DNA from: CAMBDS01 sp964355675
GTDB lineage: Bacteria; Electryoneota; AABM5-125-24; Hatepunaeales; Hatepunaeaceae
NCBI GenBank assembly: GCA_964355675.1
Contig: CAYHEC010000026.1
Coordinates: 1 to 45,692, forward strand
Length of the DNA stretch: 45,692 nucleotides
Direction of reading: 5' to 3'
The notes under the pieces are model-generated. The model had not been told where the DNA came from and made no database searches. It saw nothing but the letters and a program-made list of their open reading frames with translations. Every line of letters begins with the position of its first letter. Position 1 is the stretch's first letter. The translations under genes were made by a program, and so were the position numbers. Below are positions 1-7,433 of this stretch, one piece after another.

Positions 1-46
1 ATGATACTAACTAATTGCCACTAAGTAAACGGTAAAGTCAAGATAC

Positions 47-275
47 AAGGGCGGGCTTTCAGTCCGCTCTTACCTTGGATGATAGGTTTTTGTCTTGATG
101 AGAGCGGACTGAAAGAGTTCGTTGAAGTATTCGATAGAATGCCGAGAGTGTCCAGGCGGACGCCCTCGTCCGCCGAGCATTCAAGCACAAAACAAGCGCG
201 GACGAGGGCGTCCGCGTGGACAAGTCAGCGCAAATTTTGAATATTTCAATGAACTCTGAAAGTCCGCCCTCCACG
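47..275. repeat. Composite nested inverted repeat, possible MITE-like insertion
   Basis: An outer palindrome of the GGAGGGCGG family is split in two. CTTTCAGTCCGCTCT (56-70) pairs with AGAGCGGACTGAAAG (101-115), but the expected continuation TCCGCCCTCC appears only at 263-272. The intervening 116-255 starts AGTTCGTTGAAGTATTCGA and ends TTGAATATTTCAATGAACT, near-perfect 19-bp inverted ends (3 mismatches). CTGAAAG is present on both sides (109-115 and 256-262), as expected for a target duplication. Inside lies a second palindrome pair of the GCGGACGAGGGCGTCCGC family (about 150-174 against 197-221, one mismatch in 24). No reading frame here is convincing. Confidence 0.75.
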
Positions 276-315
276 AATATTTCTATTTACAAACCAATAA
301 CTTCTGGAACAAATA

Positions 316-864
316 ATGGATCCGATAAAGAATCTTGTCAATGAGCATCGCAACATTCTCGCGGTGCTGGAATCATTCGACACCTTTGCCGCAACAACAG
401 TTTCGAGTGATCACTGCGATCTCGCAAAACTTGGACGTTACGTAAAGTTCATTCGCGAATACGCAGATAAATACCACCACGCAAAAGAGGAAGATATCCT
501 GTTTTTGACGATGGAAGAGCACGGATTTTCACGGCAAGCCGGTCCTCTCGCTGTTATGCTCTACGAGCATGAGGAGGGGCGCAAGTATGTGAAATTCCTT
601 CTCGAAGCATCTCAGGAACCGCAAAGTTTGACGGAGGACGAGCGTCGGGCAGTTGCAAACGCGATCCGTGGCTATACCGAGCTTCTTCGGTCTCACATCT
701 ACAAAGAGGATAACATCCTTTATCCGATGGCGAATCAGAATCTGCCAAAGGAAGTCTATAAAATAATGACTGATAAATTCGATTTGATCGACAACGAACA
801 TGTTGCTTCAGGCGAAGCAACCGAATTAGAAGCACTTCGTAGAGAGTTGACCGGAGTGGCGTAG
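316..864 (+). CDS. Hemerythrin-like HHE domain protein
   Basis: This 182-residue all-helical cytosolic protein carries the ligand pattern of hemerythrin/HHE domains: His11, a His54/His55-x3-Glu58/59 motif, His85 and His127-x3-Glu131 (HIYKEDNILYP). Such proteins hold a non-haem di-iron centre that binds O2, NO or peroxide, or serves in iron and redox sensing; which applies here cannot be told. There is no signal peptide and no fused domain. The start is ATG with a weak ribosome site. Its stop codon directly abuts the stop of the convergent hemW gene (864/865), so there is no room for a terminator between them. Confidence 0.87.
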   Translation: MDPIKNLVNEHRNILAVLESFDTFAATTVSSDHCDLAKLGRYVKFIREYADKYHHAKEEDILFLTMEEHGFSRQAGPLAVMLYEHEEGRKYVKFLLEASQEPQSLTEDERRAVANAIRGYTELLRSHIYKEDNILYPMANQNLPKEVYKIMTDKFDLIDNEHVASGEATELEALRRELTGVA

Positions 865-2043
865 TTATTTCTGTAGGCGCAAAACTATTTCATCAAGCAT
901 CAACCACTTTTCTTCAGTCATTCGAAGGTGATCGTTCTGCCACTTAAGAAATCCAGCTTGCAGTAACTCATCGACGGCATCCGGCTTGCAGAGGGATTTA
1001 ACCGCGTTGATGTTGAGTCCTTTGGCTTGGCGAAGCGGTAGATAGAGCTCTTCCAGACTGAGGTCGGCAACGGATATATCCTCCCCGCCCTCACGCGGGT
1101 CGCTTCCTGCGAGTACTGCCTTGATATGCTGGCGGGTATCTCTCCGGTTCCAGAAGCGAGTTCTCCCGTCGAAGCTGTGTGCTCCGCAACCGATTCCGAG
1201 ATAGGGCGTTCGTTGCCAATAGATGCTGTTGTGACGGGAATAATATCCGGGCTTGCCATAGTTGGTCAGTTCGTAGTGTTCAAATCCTGCTTCTCGCATC
1301 AACTCGATCAGCACCGCGTACTGATCCGCCATAAGGTCGGAATCTGGGTAGGGGAGGCGTTTTTCTTTGACGGAACGGGCAAAGGGCGTCCCTTCTTCAA
1401 TCGAAAGTGTATATGTCGAGAGGTGTTCGACGCCCAGCCCGAGGACACACTCGACCGAGCGTTGGAACGAATCGACGGTCTGACCGGGAACGCCATAGAT
1501 CAGGTCAAGGCTGAGATTGAGAAAGCCAGCACTCCGTGCCATTGATACCGCCTCGACAACCCCTTCGACAGAATGCGCCCGACCAAGTAGCTTCAACTCA
1601 TCAGGGTCGAAGGACTGGGCTCCCATCGAGAGGCGGTTGACGCCAGCCTTACGGAAGCCTTCGAAGGCTTTGACGTCGCGGGTTTCGGGGTTGGCTTCGA
1701 GAGTGATTTCGCGGCCAAACGTTAGTGGACGGGAAATGGACGAATTGGACGAAATGGACTTTCTACCTTTCTTCCTTTCTTCCGGCCAAAGAACATCAAC
1801 TAATTTCAATACTTCCCAGACATACTCCGGCGGCATCAACGACGGGGTTCCGCCTCCGAAGTAGATCGTCTCTACCTGACTGCCCTTCCAAGGCTCCTCT
1901 TCAGCGCGGCGTTTCAATTCTATAAGCAAGGCCTCGCGATATTGTTTCGCGAGGTCTTGCTTTTCTACAGCCGTTGCGAAACCGCAGTAGGGGCAACGTT
2001 TGATGCAGAACGGGTAGTGTATGTAGAGGGAAAAGGTGGTCAT
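865..2043 (-). CDS. hemW: HemW-like radical SAM protein (coproporphyrinogen dehydrogenase-like)
   Basis: This 392-residue radical SAM protein has the cluster motif CIKRCPYC (Cys13, 17, 20), GGGTP (63-67), EANPET and GAQSF. The HNSIYW motif near 271-276 is the HNxxYW haem-binding signature that separates HemW, a haem chaperone, from HemN; many databases still call the family oxygen-independent coproporphyrinogen oxidase. Residues about 91-110 (KKGRKSISSNSSISRPLTFG) form a low-complexity insertion where relatives have a short linker, and the DNA beneath it is a tandem repeat (1725-1760). The ATG start ends at 2043. A GTCAACC palindrome lies just upstream of the start. Confidence 0.9.
   Translation of the reverse strand: MTTFSLYIHYPFCIKRCPYCGFATAVEKQDLAKQYREALLIELKRRAEEEPWKGSQVETIYFGGGTPSLMPPEYVWEVLKLVDVLWPEERKKGRKSISSNSSISRPLTFGREITLEANPETRDVKAFEGFRKAGVNRLSMGAQSFDPDELKLLGRAHSVEGVVEAVSMARSAGFLNLSLDLIYGVPGQTVDSFQRSVECVLGLGVEHLSTYTLSIEEGTPFARSVKEKRLPYPDSDLMADQYAVLIELMREAGFEHYELTNYGKPGYYSRHNSIYWQRTPYLGIGCGAHSFDGRTRFWNRRDTRQHIKAVLAGSDPREGGEDISVADLSLEELYLPLRQAKGLNINAVKSLCKPDAVDELLQAGFLKWQNDHLRMTEEKWLMLDEIVLRLQK
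1725..1760. repeat. Short tandem repeat (TGGACGAAA-like) inside hemW
   Basis: On the plus strand the sequence reads as about four imperfect copies of TGGACGAAA or TGGACGAAT, followed by a CTTTCTTCC-rich tract. It encodes the extra Ser/Lys-rich linker of HemW and keeps the frame. Confidence 0.7.
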
Positions 2044-2093
2044 TAATACTCATCGATGGCGGATTGAAAATTCTGTCAAGGAATTTGGCGTAA

Positions 2094-2119
2094 GCTGTCA
2101 ACCCTCTGGGGTTGACAGC
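2094..2119. repeat. GTCAACC palindrome, copy 1
   Basis: Perfect palindrome GCTGTCAACC-N6-GGTTGACAGC between hemW and the tldE-like gene. The same core recurs at 5265, 19772, 37705 and 43135. Confidence 0.9.
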
Positions 2120-2166
2120 GCCAATATAAAATAACCACGCTCAGCCGTCAAAATGGCGGCGTTGTG

Positions 2167-3510
2167 CTAATTCTCCGTCGCGCTCGTAAAGTGGAATTTA
2201 TTGATCTTCATCGCTGGAGCAACCGTTCCGCCGCCACCCCAGAAAGTCTCTGTCTTATAGAGGTCGCTGGAAATCAACTCGACGTTTGCGAGCATCTCGA
2301 GGATCGACTGGGTGAAGCGCATGTTCTTGACGCCGCACATAACCCGCCCCTTCTCGATCAGGAACAGCCCGTCTCGAGTCATCCCGGTGATCGTCATTTT
2401 CATCGGGTCGAGGATATTCGTGTAATGGAAGCGGGTCACCAACACCCCCCGTTCGGTCGAGGCAATCATCTCTTCGAGGGTTGAATTTCCAGCAGAGATC
2501 ACCAGATTTACCGGTATGGGACCATTTGTATCAGGCTGAGGCAAAGCGTGACCAGTCGAAGGAACTCCAGCCTTGGCTCCGGTAGCACGGTCATGAACGC
2601 CACCTAAGAAAATGCCATTTTCAATCAGCAGCACTCGCTGGCGAGGCATGCCTTCGTAGTCGAATGGTTGGCCCGGCGTCAGAGCATGATAAGCGTCATC
2701 GACGATAGAGATATTATCGCCGACGACTTTTTGACCGGCTTTGCCAGTAAAGGGGCTACGGCCCTCAATGATGGCCTTACCGTTGAATCCATCCCATGCG
2801 AGATACATTATTGCATCGGCGACGGCGGCTGGTTCCAGTATCACTGTCCATTCGCCTGGTAGGATGGTTTTTGGATTACGAGATGCAACGGCTTTGCGAG
2901 CGGCTTTTTCAGCGGTCCCGTCGAGGTCGAGTGCGTAAGCGTCCTGGTCAGTGGCTTGCGCCCAGCCGGATGAGTCTTTGCCAATGGCAGAGACTGAAAA
3001 CGAAGAACTGCTCTTGCGGTGGTAAGCCCAAACTCCTTTGGAGTTGGCAATCGCCAATGCGCCTGCCCCAGTTGAGAAGATGCCTGCACCGATACAATCG
3101 TCTTTTTGGAAGCGGTTGACAGCTCGAGTCACGCCGTCGGCGCGTTCTTCGGGCGAATACGCCAGCGTGCGAGGGTTGAAACTTGCTTTGGGATTATAGG
3201 CTTGTGGATAAATAAGGGGAAGAAGCTCAGCATCCGGCGTAGCAAAATCGAGGGTGGTTTTGGCGGCTGAGAGACAGCGCGAAACCCCTTCATCGGACAG
3301 ATTGCCGGTCGATGCTTTGCCCATTTTGCCATCCTTCATCAGGCGAACCGAAACGCTGACGCCACCTTGAACAACATTTTGAGTAATCACGCTATCGCCA
3401 AAACGCGTCAAGGCTCCCTCGCCGACCGAGAAAATTAACTCAGCTTCATAACCACTGGTCTGGTTCAGCGCGAAGTCGGAAATCTGCCGCAGTCTGTTTT
3501 CTTCCAACAT
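2167..3510 (-). CDS. TldE/PmbA-like TldD-superfamily protein
   Basis: This 447-residue cytosolic protein belongs to the TldD/PmbA superfamily. It shows the family's N-terminal region (VQGGVSVSVR), a central Gly-rich stretch and the C-terminal ITGMTRDGLFLIEKGR region. In TldD/TldE proteases, TldD carries a zinc-binding HExxxH motif and TldE/PmbA lacks it. No HExxxH is present here, so this is the TldE-type subunit. Such pairs mature peptides such as microcins and modify other substrates. No TldD partner is in the window: upstream is only a repeat-rich gap. The ATG start ends at 3510, and the gene is separated from hemW by a 123-bp gap containing a palindrome. Confidence 0.85.
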   Translation of the reverse strand: MLEENRLRQISDFALNQTSGYEAELIFSVGEGALTRFGDSVITQNVVQGGVSVSVRLMKDGKMGKASTGNLSDEGVSRCLSAAKTTLDFATPDAELLPLIYPQAYNPKASFNPRTLAYSPEERADGVTRAVNRFQKDDCIGAGIFSTGAGALAIANSKGVWAYHRKSSSSFSVSAIGKDSSGWAQATDQDAYALDLDGTAEKAARKAVASRNPKTILPGEWTVILEPAAVADAIMYLAWDGFNGKAIIEGRSPFTGKAGQKVVGDNISIVDDAYHALTPGQPFDYEGMPRQRVLLIENGIFLGGVHDRATGAKAGVPSTGHALPQPDTNGPIPVNLVISAGNSTLEEMIASTERGVLVTRFHYTNILDPMKMTITGMTRDGLFLIEKGRVMCGVKNMRFTQSILEMLANVELISSDLYKTETFWGGGGTVAPAMKINKFHFTSATEN

Positions 3511-3663
3511 ATTGAATCCCTTATTTATTGGCTGGACGGTTTCAGGAGGACCGGTCTCCGTACCTGTCCGGTTGCTGGCGGTAGGACGGGGCTAAGTACC
3601 CGTCCAAGCCGATGAATCCTTAAACAAAATACGAATAGTTGAGGCTTGAGGCAACAGTTAACG

Positions 3664-3732
3664 GGGAGGATAGACATTCTTGTCTGTCGATTGTCAGGTC
3701 GAAAGATGACAGGCACGAATACCTATCCTCCC
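3664..3732. repeat. Long inverted repeat GGGAGGATAG...CTATCCTCCC
   Basis: GGGAGGATAG (3664-3673) pairs with CTATCCTCCC (3723-3732). The inner ATTCTTGTCTGTC and GACAGGCACGAAT arms continue the pairing imperfectly. The internal GACAGGC word recurs at 5490. Confidence 0.75.
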
Positions 3733-3761
3733 ATTCACCCTGCGACAGGGTTTGAACTTAA

Positions 3762-3785
3762 CCGTCGGGTGAGGACACCCGACGG
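3762..3785. repeat. CCGTCGGGT palindrome, copy 1
   Basis: CCGTCGGGT / ACCCGACGG perfect arms with a 6-base centre. A second copy lies at 42837-42864. Confidence 0.85.
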
Positions 3786-3799
3786 CAATAAAGTTTTCA

Positions 3800-3827
3800 T
3801 GGAGGGCGGGTTTAAACCCGCCCTCCA
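3800..3827. repeat. GGAGGGCGGG palindrome (28 bp, perfect)
   Basis: TGGAGGGCGGGTTT followed directly by AAACCCGCCCTCCA, a perfect 28-bp palindrome. It belongs to the family seen at 47, 7475, 9804, 17035, 30716 and 31618. Confidence 0.9.
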
Positions 3828-3958
3828 AGACGGTGTGAACGACGAGCCTATCCTCCTTGCCTTACCGCCTGCAATGCAATATATTATAACAGCGTCTAAA
3901 AACGCACCTCTCACCGCGTCACACCATCTCAAACCGTCAACTTAAGGCATGGATTGCA

Positions 3959-5434
3959 TTGAAAGGGCTTCTGGTCATATTGTTGGTGCTTGTCTCAGGT
4001 GTGGCAACAGCCCAACCAGACACGCTTTGGATGAAATTCTATCCCGACTGGGAAGGGAATGATCAGTGCAAGAGGCTGATCAGAACGGCGGATGGCGGAT
4101 TCATGATCGGCGGTAAGACAGGCTTCCCGGATTATGATTATCTGTTGGTGAAAATTGATAGCGAGTTCAACACGGAGTGGGCGAGAATTTATGGCGATTT
4201 GCAGCAGCAAGACTATTTCGGAGGAGTAGTGCAAATGCCTGACGGCGGCTATATTTTAGCAGGGAGCATACAACGGAATGCAGGCGGCATAGTTTCTCTT
4301 TTGAAGGTTGATGCAAATGGGGATTCGCTTTGGTCCCATGAGTATGGAACGACAGAATTTTACGATGTAACACTATCTCATGATGGATATCCGGTGGCAG
4401 CGGGTCTTACGAACGAGCACGCCGAGCACGGTTCTTTCGATGCATGGCTGTTGAAAGCTGATGAAAACGGAGATGTTATCTGGAGCGAAGTATTCGGAGG
4501 AGCTGGAGGCGACTTTTTTAATAAAGTGATACTTATAAGTGATAACGGTTTCATGGGAGTTGGCAGAGTTGGTTCCAGTGGTTTAGTTGTTAAAGTCGAT
4601 TCACTCGGTCAACTTCAATGGCAACGGTCGATAAGGTCAGATGGTAACGTTCACGGATTTATGAGCGTTGTAGAGATTGCAGATGGCGGGTTTGTTGCAT
4701 GCGGATATGGTGAAGCAATTCGTGAAGATCTGTCGGACTACCAGTATTATGTCGTTAAACTAACATCGGCAGGCGATACTGTTTGGACTCGTAAGTGGGG
4801 TTCGCAGCGCATTGGGACAAATTTCATTAACGAGATCATTCTAGCGCCTGGCGGGGGATATCTTGCAGTTGGGCAGAGCGCCGATTGGGGTTATGCTGTT
4901 GTCCGACTCAATGAAGAAGGTGAGGTCCTATGGGAACTTCCATTTGAAGGAAGGCGATCCGGCGATCAATTCTTTGCAGGTTTGTTGTTAGATGACAACA
5001 GTTATCTCTTGGGGGGATGGGCAGATACCAGAATGCGAGAGGCTGAAGCGTGGCTTGTTCGCACGACGCCGGACTCGACGATGCTCAACGCCGTCGTTCT
5101 TCTCGATCCCGCCTTTCCGTCGCAGTTTGTTGTTGGTGCTCCCTATCCGAATCCGTTTAATTCGACGACGACGATACGGTTCGGGCTCGATAAATCGGCC
5201 CCTACGCGGATTGCGGTCTATGGGCTGGATGGGCGGCTGGTGGCGGAACTGTTGACCGGGGGCGCTTCCGTCAACCCCCTGCGGTTGACGGGAAGTAATA
5301 CTGCCACCCGCAGAGGGGCGGTAGAAGAAATGACTATCATCTGGAACGCGGCAGGTTTTCCGGCGGGGGAGTATTTTCTTCGGCTACAAGCGGGGCGGGA
5401 AGAAGCCGTGAGAAGGATTGTGCTGGTGAAATGA
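3959..5434 (+). CDS. Secreted beta-propeller protein with C-terminal sorting domain
   Basis: This 491-residue exported protein starts at a TTG (AAGG 11 bases upstream) and opens with a signal peptide (KGLLVILLVLVSGVATA). About seven repeats of the pattern DGGF/Y-x3-GG...LLVKxDxxGxxxW follow (TADGGFMIGG, MPDGGYILAG, IADGGFVACG, APGGGYLAVG and others), which implies a seven-bladed propeller. The C-terminus from about residue 395 has YPNPFNSTTTIRF and ends GEYFLRLQAG...RRIVLVK, the sorting-domain style of type IX secretion cargo. Residues about 435-460 are an extra segment encoded by palindromic DNA (5265-5320), and this part is more GC-rich than the propeller. The natural ligand is unknown. A related protein begins at 43856. 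Confidence 0.83.
   Translation: MKGLLVILLVLVSGVATAQPDTLWMKFYPDWEGNDQCKRLIRTADGGFMIGGKTGFPDYDYLLVKIDSEFNTEWARIYGDLQQQDYFGGVVQMPDGGYILAGSIQRNAGGIVSLLKVDANGDSLWSHEYGTTEFYDVTLSHDGYPVAAGLTNEHAEHGSFDAWLLKADENGDVIWSEVFGGAGGDFFNKVILISDNGFMGVGRVGSSGLVVKVDSLGQLQWQRSIRSDGNVHGFMSVVEIADGGFVACGYGEAIREDLSDYQYYVVKLTSAGDTVWTRKWGSQRIGTNFINEIILAPGGGYLAVGQSADWGYAVVRLNEEGEVLWELPFEGRRSGDQFFAGLLLDDNSYLLGGWADTRMREAEAWLVRTTPDSTMLNAVVLLDPAFPSQFVVGAPYPNPFNSTTTIRFGLDKSAPTRIAVYGLDGRLVAELLTGGASVNPLRLTGSNTATRRGAVEEMTIIWNAAGFPAGEYFLRLQAGREEAVRRIVLVK
5265..5320. repeat. GTCAACC palindrome, copy 2, inside a coding sequence
   Basis: CTTCCGTCAACC-N6-GGTTGACGGGAAG (arms perfect except one extra G), followed by a second imperfect hairpin (CTGCCACCC / GGGGCGGTAG). 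Both lie within the sorting domain of the secreted propeller protein and keep its frame open. Confidence 0.8.
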
Positions 5435-5657
5435 TATTGTAAATTGTAAATTGTAAAATTTAGAACGGCTTGCGCCGGTATGATGATGTGACAGGCAGGG
5501 ACGCCTGTCGTACTACGTTGACTCGATTCCTGCTTTCGCAGGAATGAAAATAATATTTCTCGGCGGACGAGGGCGTCCGCCTGGACTCTAAAAGACTTTT
5601 CAGTAATCCTAAATTATTAATTATTAATTCTTAATTCTTAATTACCCCGGAGTTCAC
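5435..5657. repeat. Repeat-filled intergenic region before ptsI
   Basis: From left to right: a tandem AAATTGT repeat right after the stop codon, palindrome GACAGGC-N6-GCCTGTC (5490-5509), palindrome ATTCCTGC/GCAGGAAT (5526-5545), palindrome GGCGGAC-N6-GTCCGCC (5562-5581, the family nested at 150-221), and an AT-rich tandem (TTAATTATTAATTC-like, about 5608-5644) that runs into the ribosome site of ptsI. No gene is seen. Confidence 0.85.
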
Positions 5658-7433
5658 TTGTCTGAACCACCGCAAGAGCGAATATTTTACGGCGTACCGA
5701 CTGCTCCCGGTGTCGCGATTGGCGTTGTATTCCTCTATCGCCACGACATCCCGCAATTCCGTGAGTTCCGCATCCCCCCAGAGGGCCGCGAACGCGAACT
5801 CGCCCGGTTCCGTCAGGCGCTTCTGGAAACCCGTCGCCAGCTTACTGACCTGCGCGACCGGCTTGCCGTACAGGCTGGCGAGACTGCCGCACGGATTTTC
5901 GACGCGCAATTACTGATCCTCGAAGACGTGGAAATGCTCGGCCAGATAGAGACCGGCATCAACAAAAGCGGAACTAACGCCGAAGTATTGGTGAGTCGCG
6001 TTACCGAAGGATTTCGAGACAAACTCTCCAAATTGGAGGGAAGCTTTTTCCACCAGCGCGCTCAAGACGTCGTCGATATTGGACTGCGGATTGTCAAGAA
6101 CTTACTTGGGCTTAGTGAAGCGACGATCGGGCCCATCGATCGACCTCATATTCTGGTCGCCGACGACTTACTGCCGTCCGATGTGATTCACCTGATGCGG
6201 GAGAATGTCGTCGCGGTCGCGACCGACCTTGGGGGAGCCGCGTCGCATACAGCGATTCTGACGAAATCACTGGAGGTCCCTGCGGTTGTGGGGCTAAGGG
6301 AGGTGAGCCGCCTCGTTTCAACCGGCAGTCAAATCATCGTCAATGGAAATTCGGGGAAGGTAATCCTCAATCCTACGCCTGAAACAGTCACCGAATATGA
6401 AGGCAAGCGAGCACAGCATCAAATTTATGTCGAGGGACTTGCCGATATCGAGAAGCTGCCCGCCGAGACTCTCGATGGAAAGCGGATCATTCTTAACGCC
6501 AACATCGAGCTTCCCGATGAGGCTAAATCAGCGATTGCGAGAGGGAGTGACGGGATCGGACTGTTTCGTTCGGAATACCTGCTTCTCGCCCGGAGAAGGC
6601 TTCCAAATGAGCAGGAACAATACGAAGATTACCGCCGGGTGATCGAATTGTCGGCTCCTCGGTCAGTGACAATTCGTACGTTTGATATTGGCGGGGATAA
6701 GATTTTCCCTGATATTCCGACTCCGATAGAATCCAATCCTTTCATGGGCTGGCGTGCAATCCGCGTCTGCCTCGACCATCCTCTGCTGTTCAGGACTCAA
6801 CTTCGCGCGATTTTAAGAGCGGCGGTTCATGGATCAGCCAAAGTAATGTTTCCGCTTATTAACGGTCTGGATGAGTTAAATGATCTCTTGGAACATCTCG
6901 ATGCAGTCAAGGATGATCTTAAGGATGAAAGAATACCGTTCGACGCCAAGATTCCAATCGGGACGATGATCGAGCTCCCTTCAGCGGTATTGTACGCAGA
7001 ACAAATTGGCAGGAGAGTCGATTTCCTGAGTATAGGGACGAATGACTTGACTCAGTTTACTTTGGCGGTTGACCGGGGTAACGAACGAGTCAGGGATCGA
7101 TACAAACCGCTCCATCCTTCGGTTGTTCAGTTAATTTCGAAAACGGTTCAATCTGGTCATAAGGCGGGCGTCAAGGTATCTCTTTGTGGTGAGTTAGCGG
7201 CAAGCCCTCTTGCAACCCTGTTGTTGGTGGGATTGGAACTCGACGAGCTTTCTGTCAGTCCAGTTGCCCTGCCTGAAATAAAAAAGATGATTAGATCGAT
7301 GACATTTGCTGATGCAAGATCATTTGCTCGAAAAGCTCAAAAGATCGTAAGTGCGCGAGAGATGGAGACATTCTGTTCAAGGGAAATGAAGAAGCGATTT
7401 GCCAATCTGCCGATCTGGTTTGGGAATGCTTGA
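5658..7433 (+). CDS. ptsI: Phosphoenolpyruvate-protein phosphotransferase (PTS enzyme I)
   Basis: This 591-residue cytosolic enzyme takes phosphate from PEP and passes it to HPr. It has the phosphorylated histidine in GGAASHTAILTKS (His197), the PEP-binding segments GSDGIGLFRSEYL, RTFDIGGDK and SIGTNDLTQFTLAVDRGNE, and the catalytic Cys510 in VSLCGELAA. Length and domain order match the family. The start is TTG with GGAG 5 bases upstream. No HPr, EIIA or permease is nearby, so it may act in a regulatory PTS or with partners elsewhere. The stop codon overlaps the ATG of the next gene (TGATG), suggesting coupled translation with a secreted protein, an odd pairing. Confidence 0.95.
   Translation: MSEPPQERIFYGVPTAPGVAIGVVFLYRHDIPQFREFRIPPEGRERELARFRQALLETRRQLTDLRDRLAVQAGETAARIFDAQLLILEDVEMLGQIETGINKSGTNAEVLVSRVTEGFRDKLSKLEGSFFHQRAQDVVDIGLRIVKNLLGLSEATIGPIDRPHILVADDLLPSDVIHLMRENVVAVATDLGGAASHTAILTKSLEVPAVVGLREVSRLVSTGSQIIVNGNSGKVILNPTPETVTEYEGKRAQHQIYVEGLADIEKLPAETLDGKRIILNANIELPDEAKSAIARGSDGIGLFRSEYLLLARRRLPNEQEQYEDYRRVIELSAPRSVTIRTFDIGGDKIFPDIPTPIESNPFMGWRAIRVCLDHPLLFRTQLRAILRAAVHGSAKVMFPLINGLDELNDLLEHLDAVKDDLKDERIPFDAKIPIGTMIELPSAVLYAEQIGRRVDFLSIGTNDLTQFTLAVDRGNERVRDRYKPLHPSVVQLISKTVQSGHKAGVKVSLCGELAASPLATLLLVGLELDELSVSPVALPEIKKMIRSMTFADARSFARKAQKIVSAREMETFCSREMKKRFANLPIWFGNA

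Larger units (their letters stand above)
3511..3958. other. Intergenic region of 448 bp packed with palindromes
   Basis: No credible gene is seen. The region holds three separate inverted repeats in series (listed individually) plus a small ACCCT-N5-AGGGT hairpin at 3737-3751. The open frames that cross it simply read through the repeats. Confidence 0.75.

Noticed and set aside
3646..3945. Open frame of 99 codons before the first propeller gene
   Set aside because: It reads through three inverted repeats, has no ribosome site and no protein-like composition.
7430..7432. TTG as start of the beta-helix gene
   Set aside because: It is directly followed by an ATG in the same frame; ATG is the simpler choice and changes only one residue.
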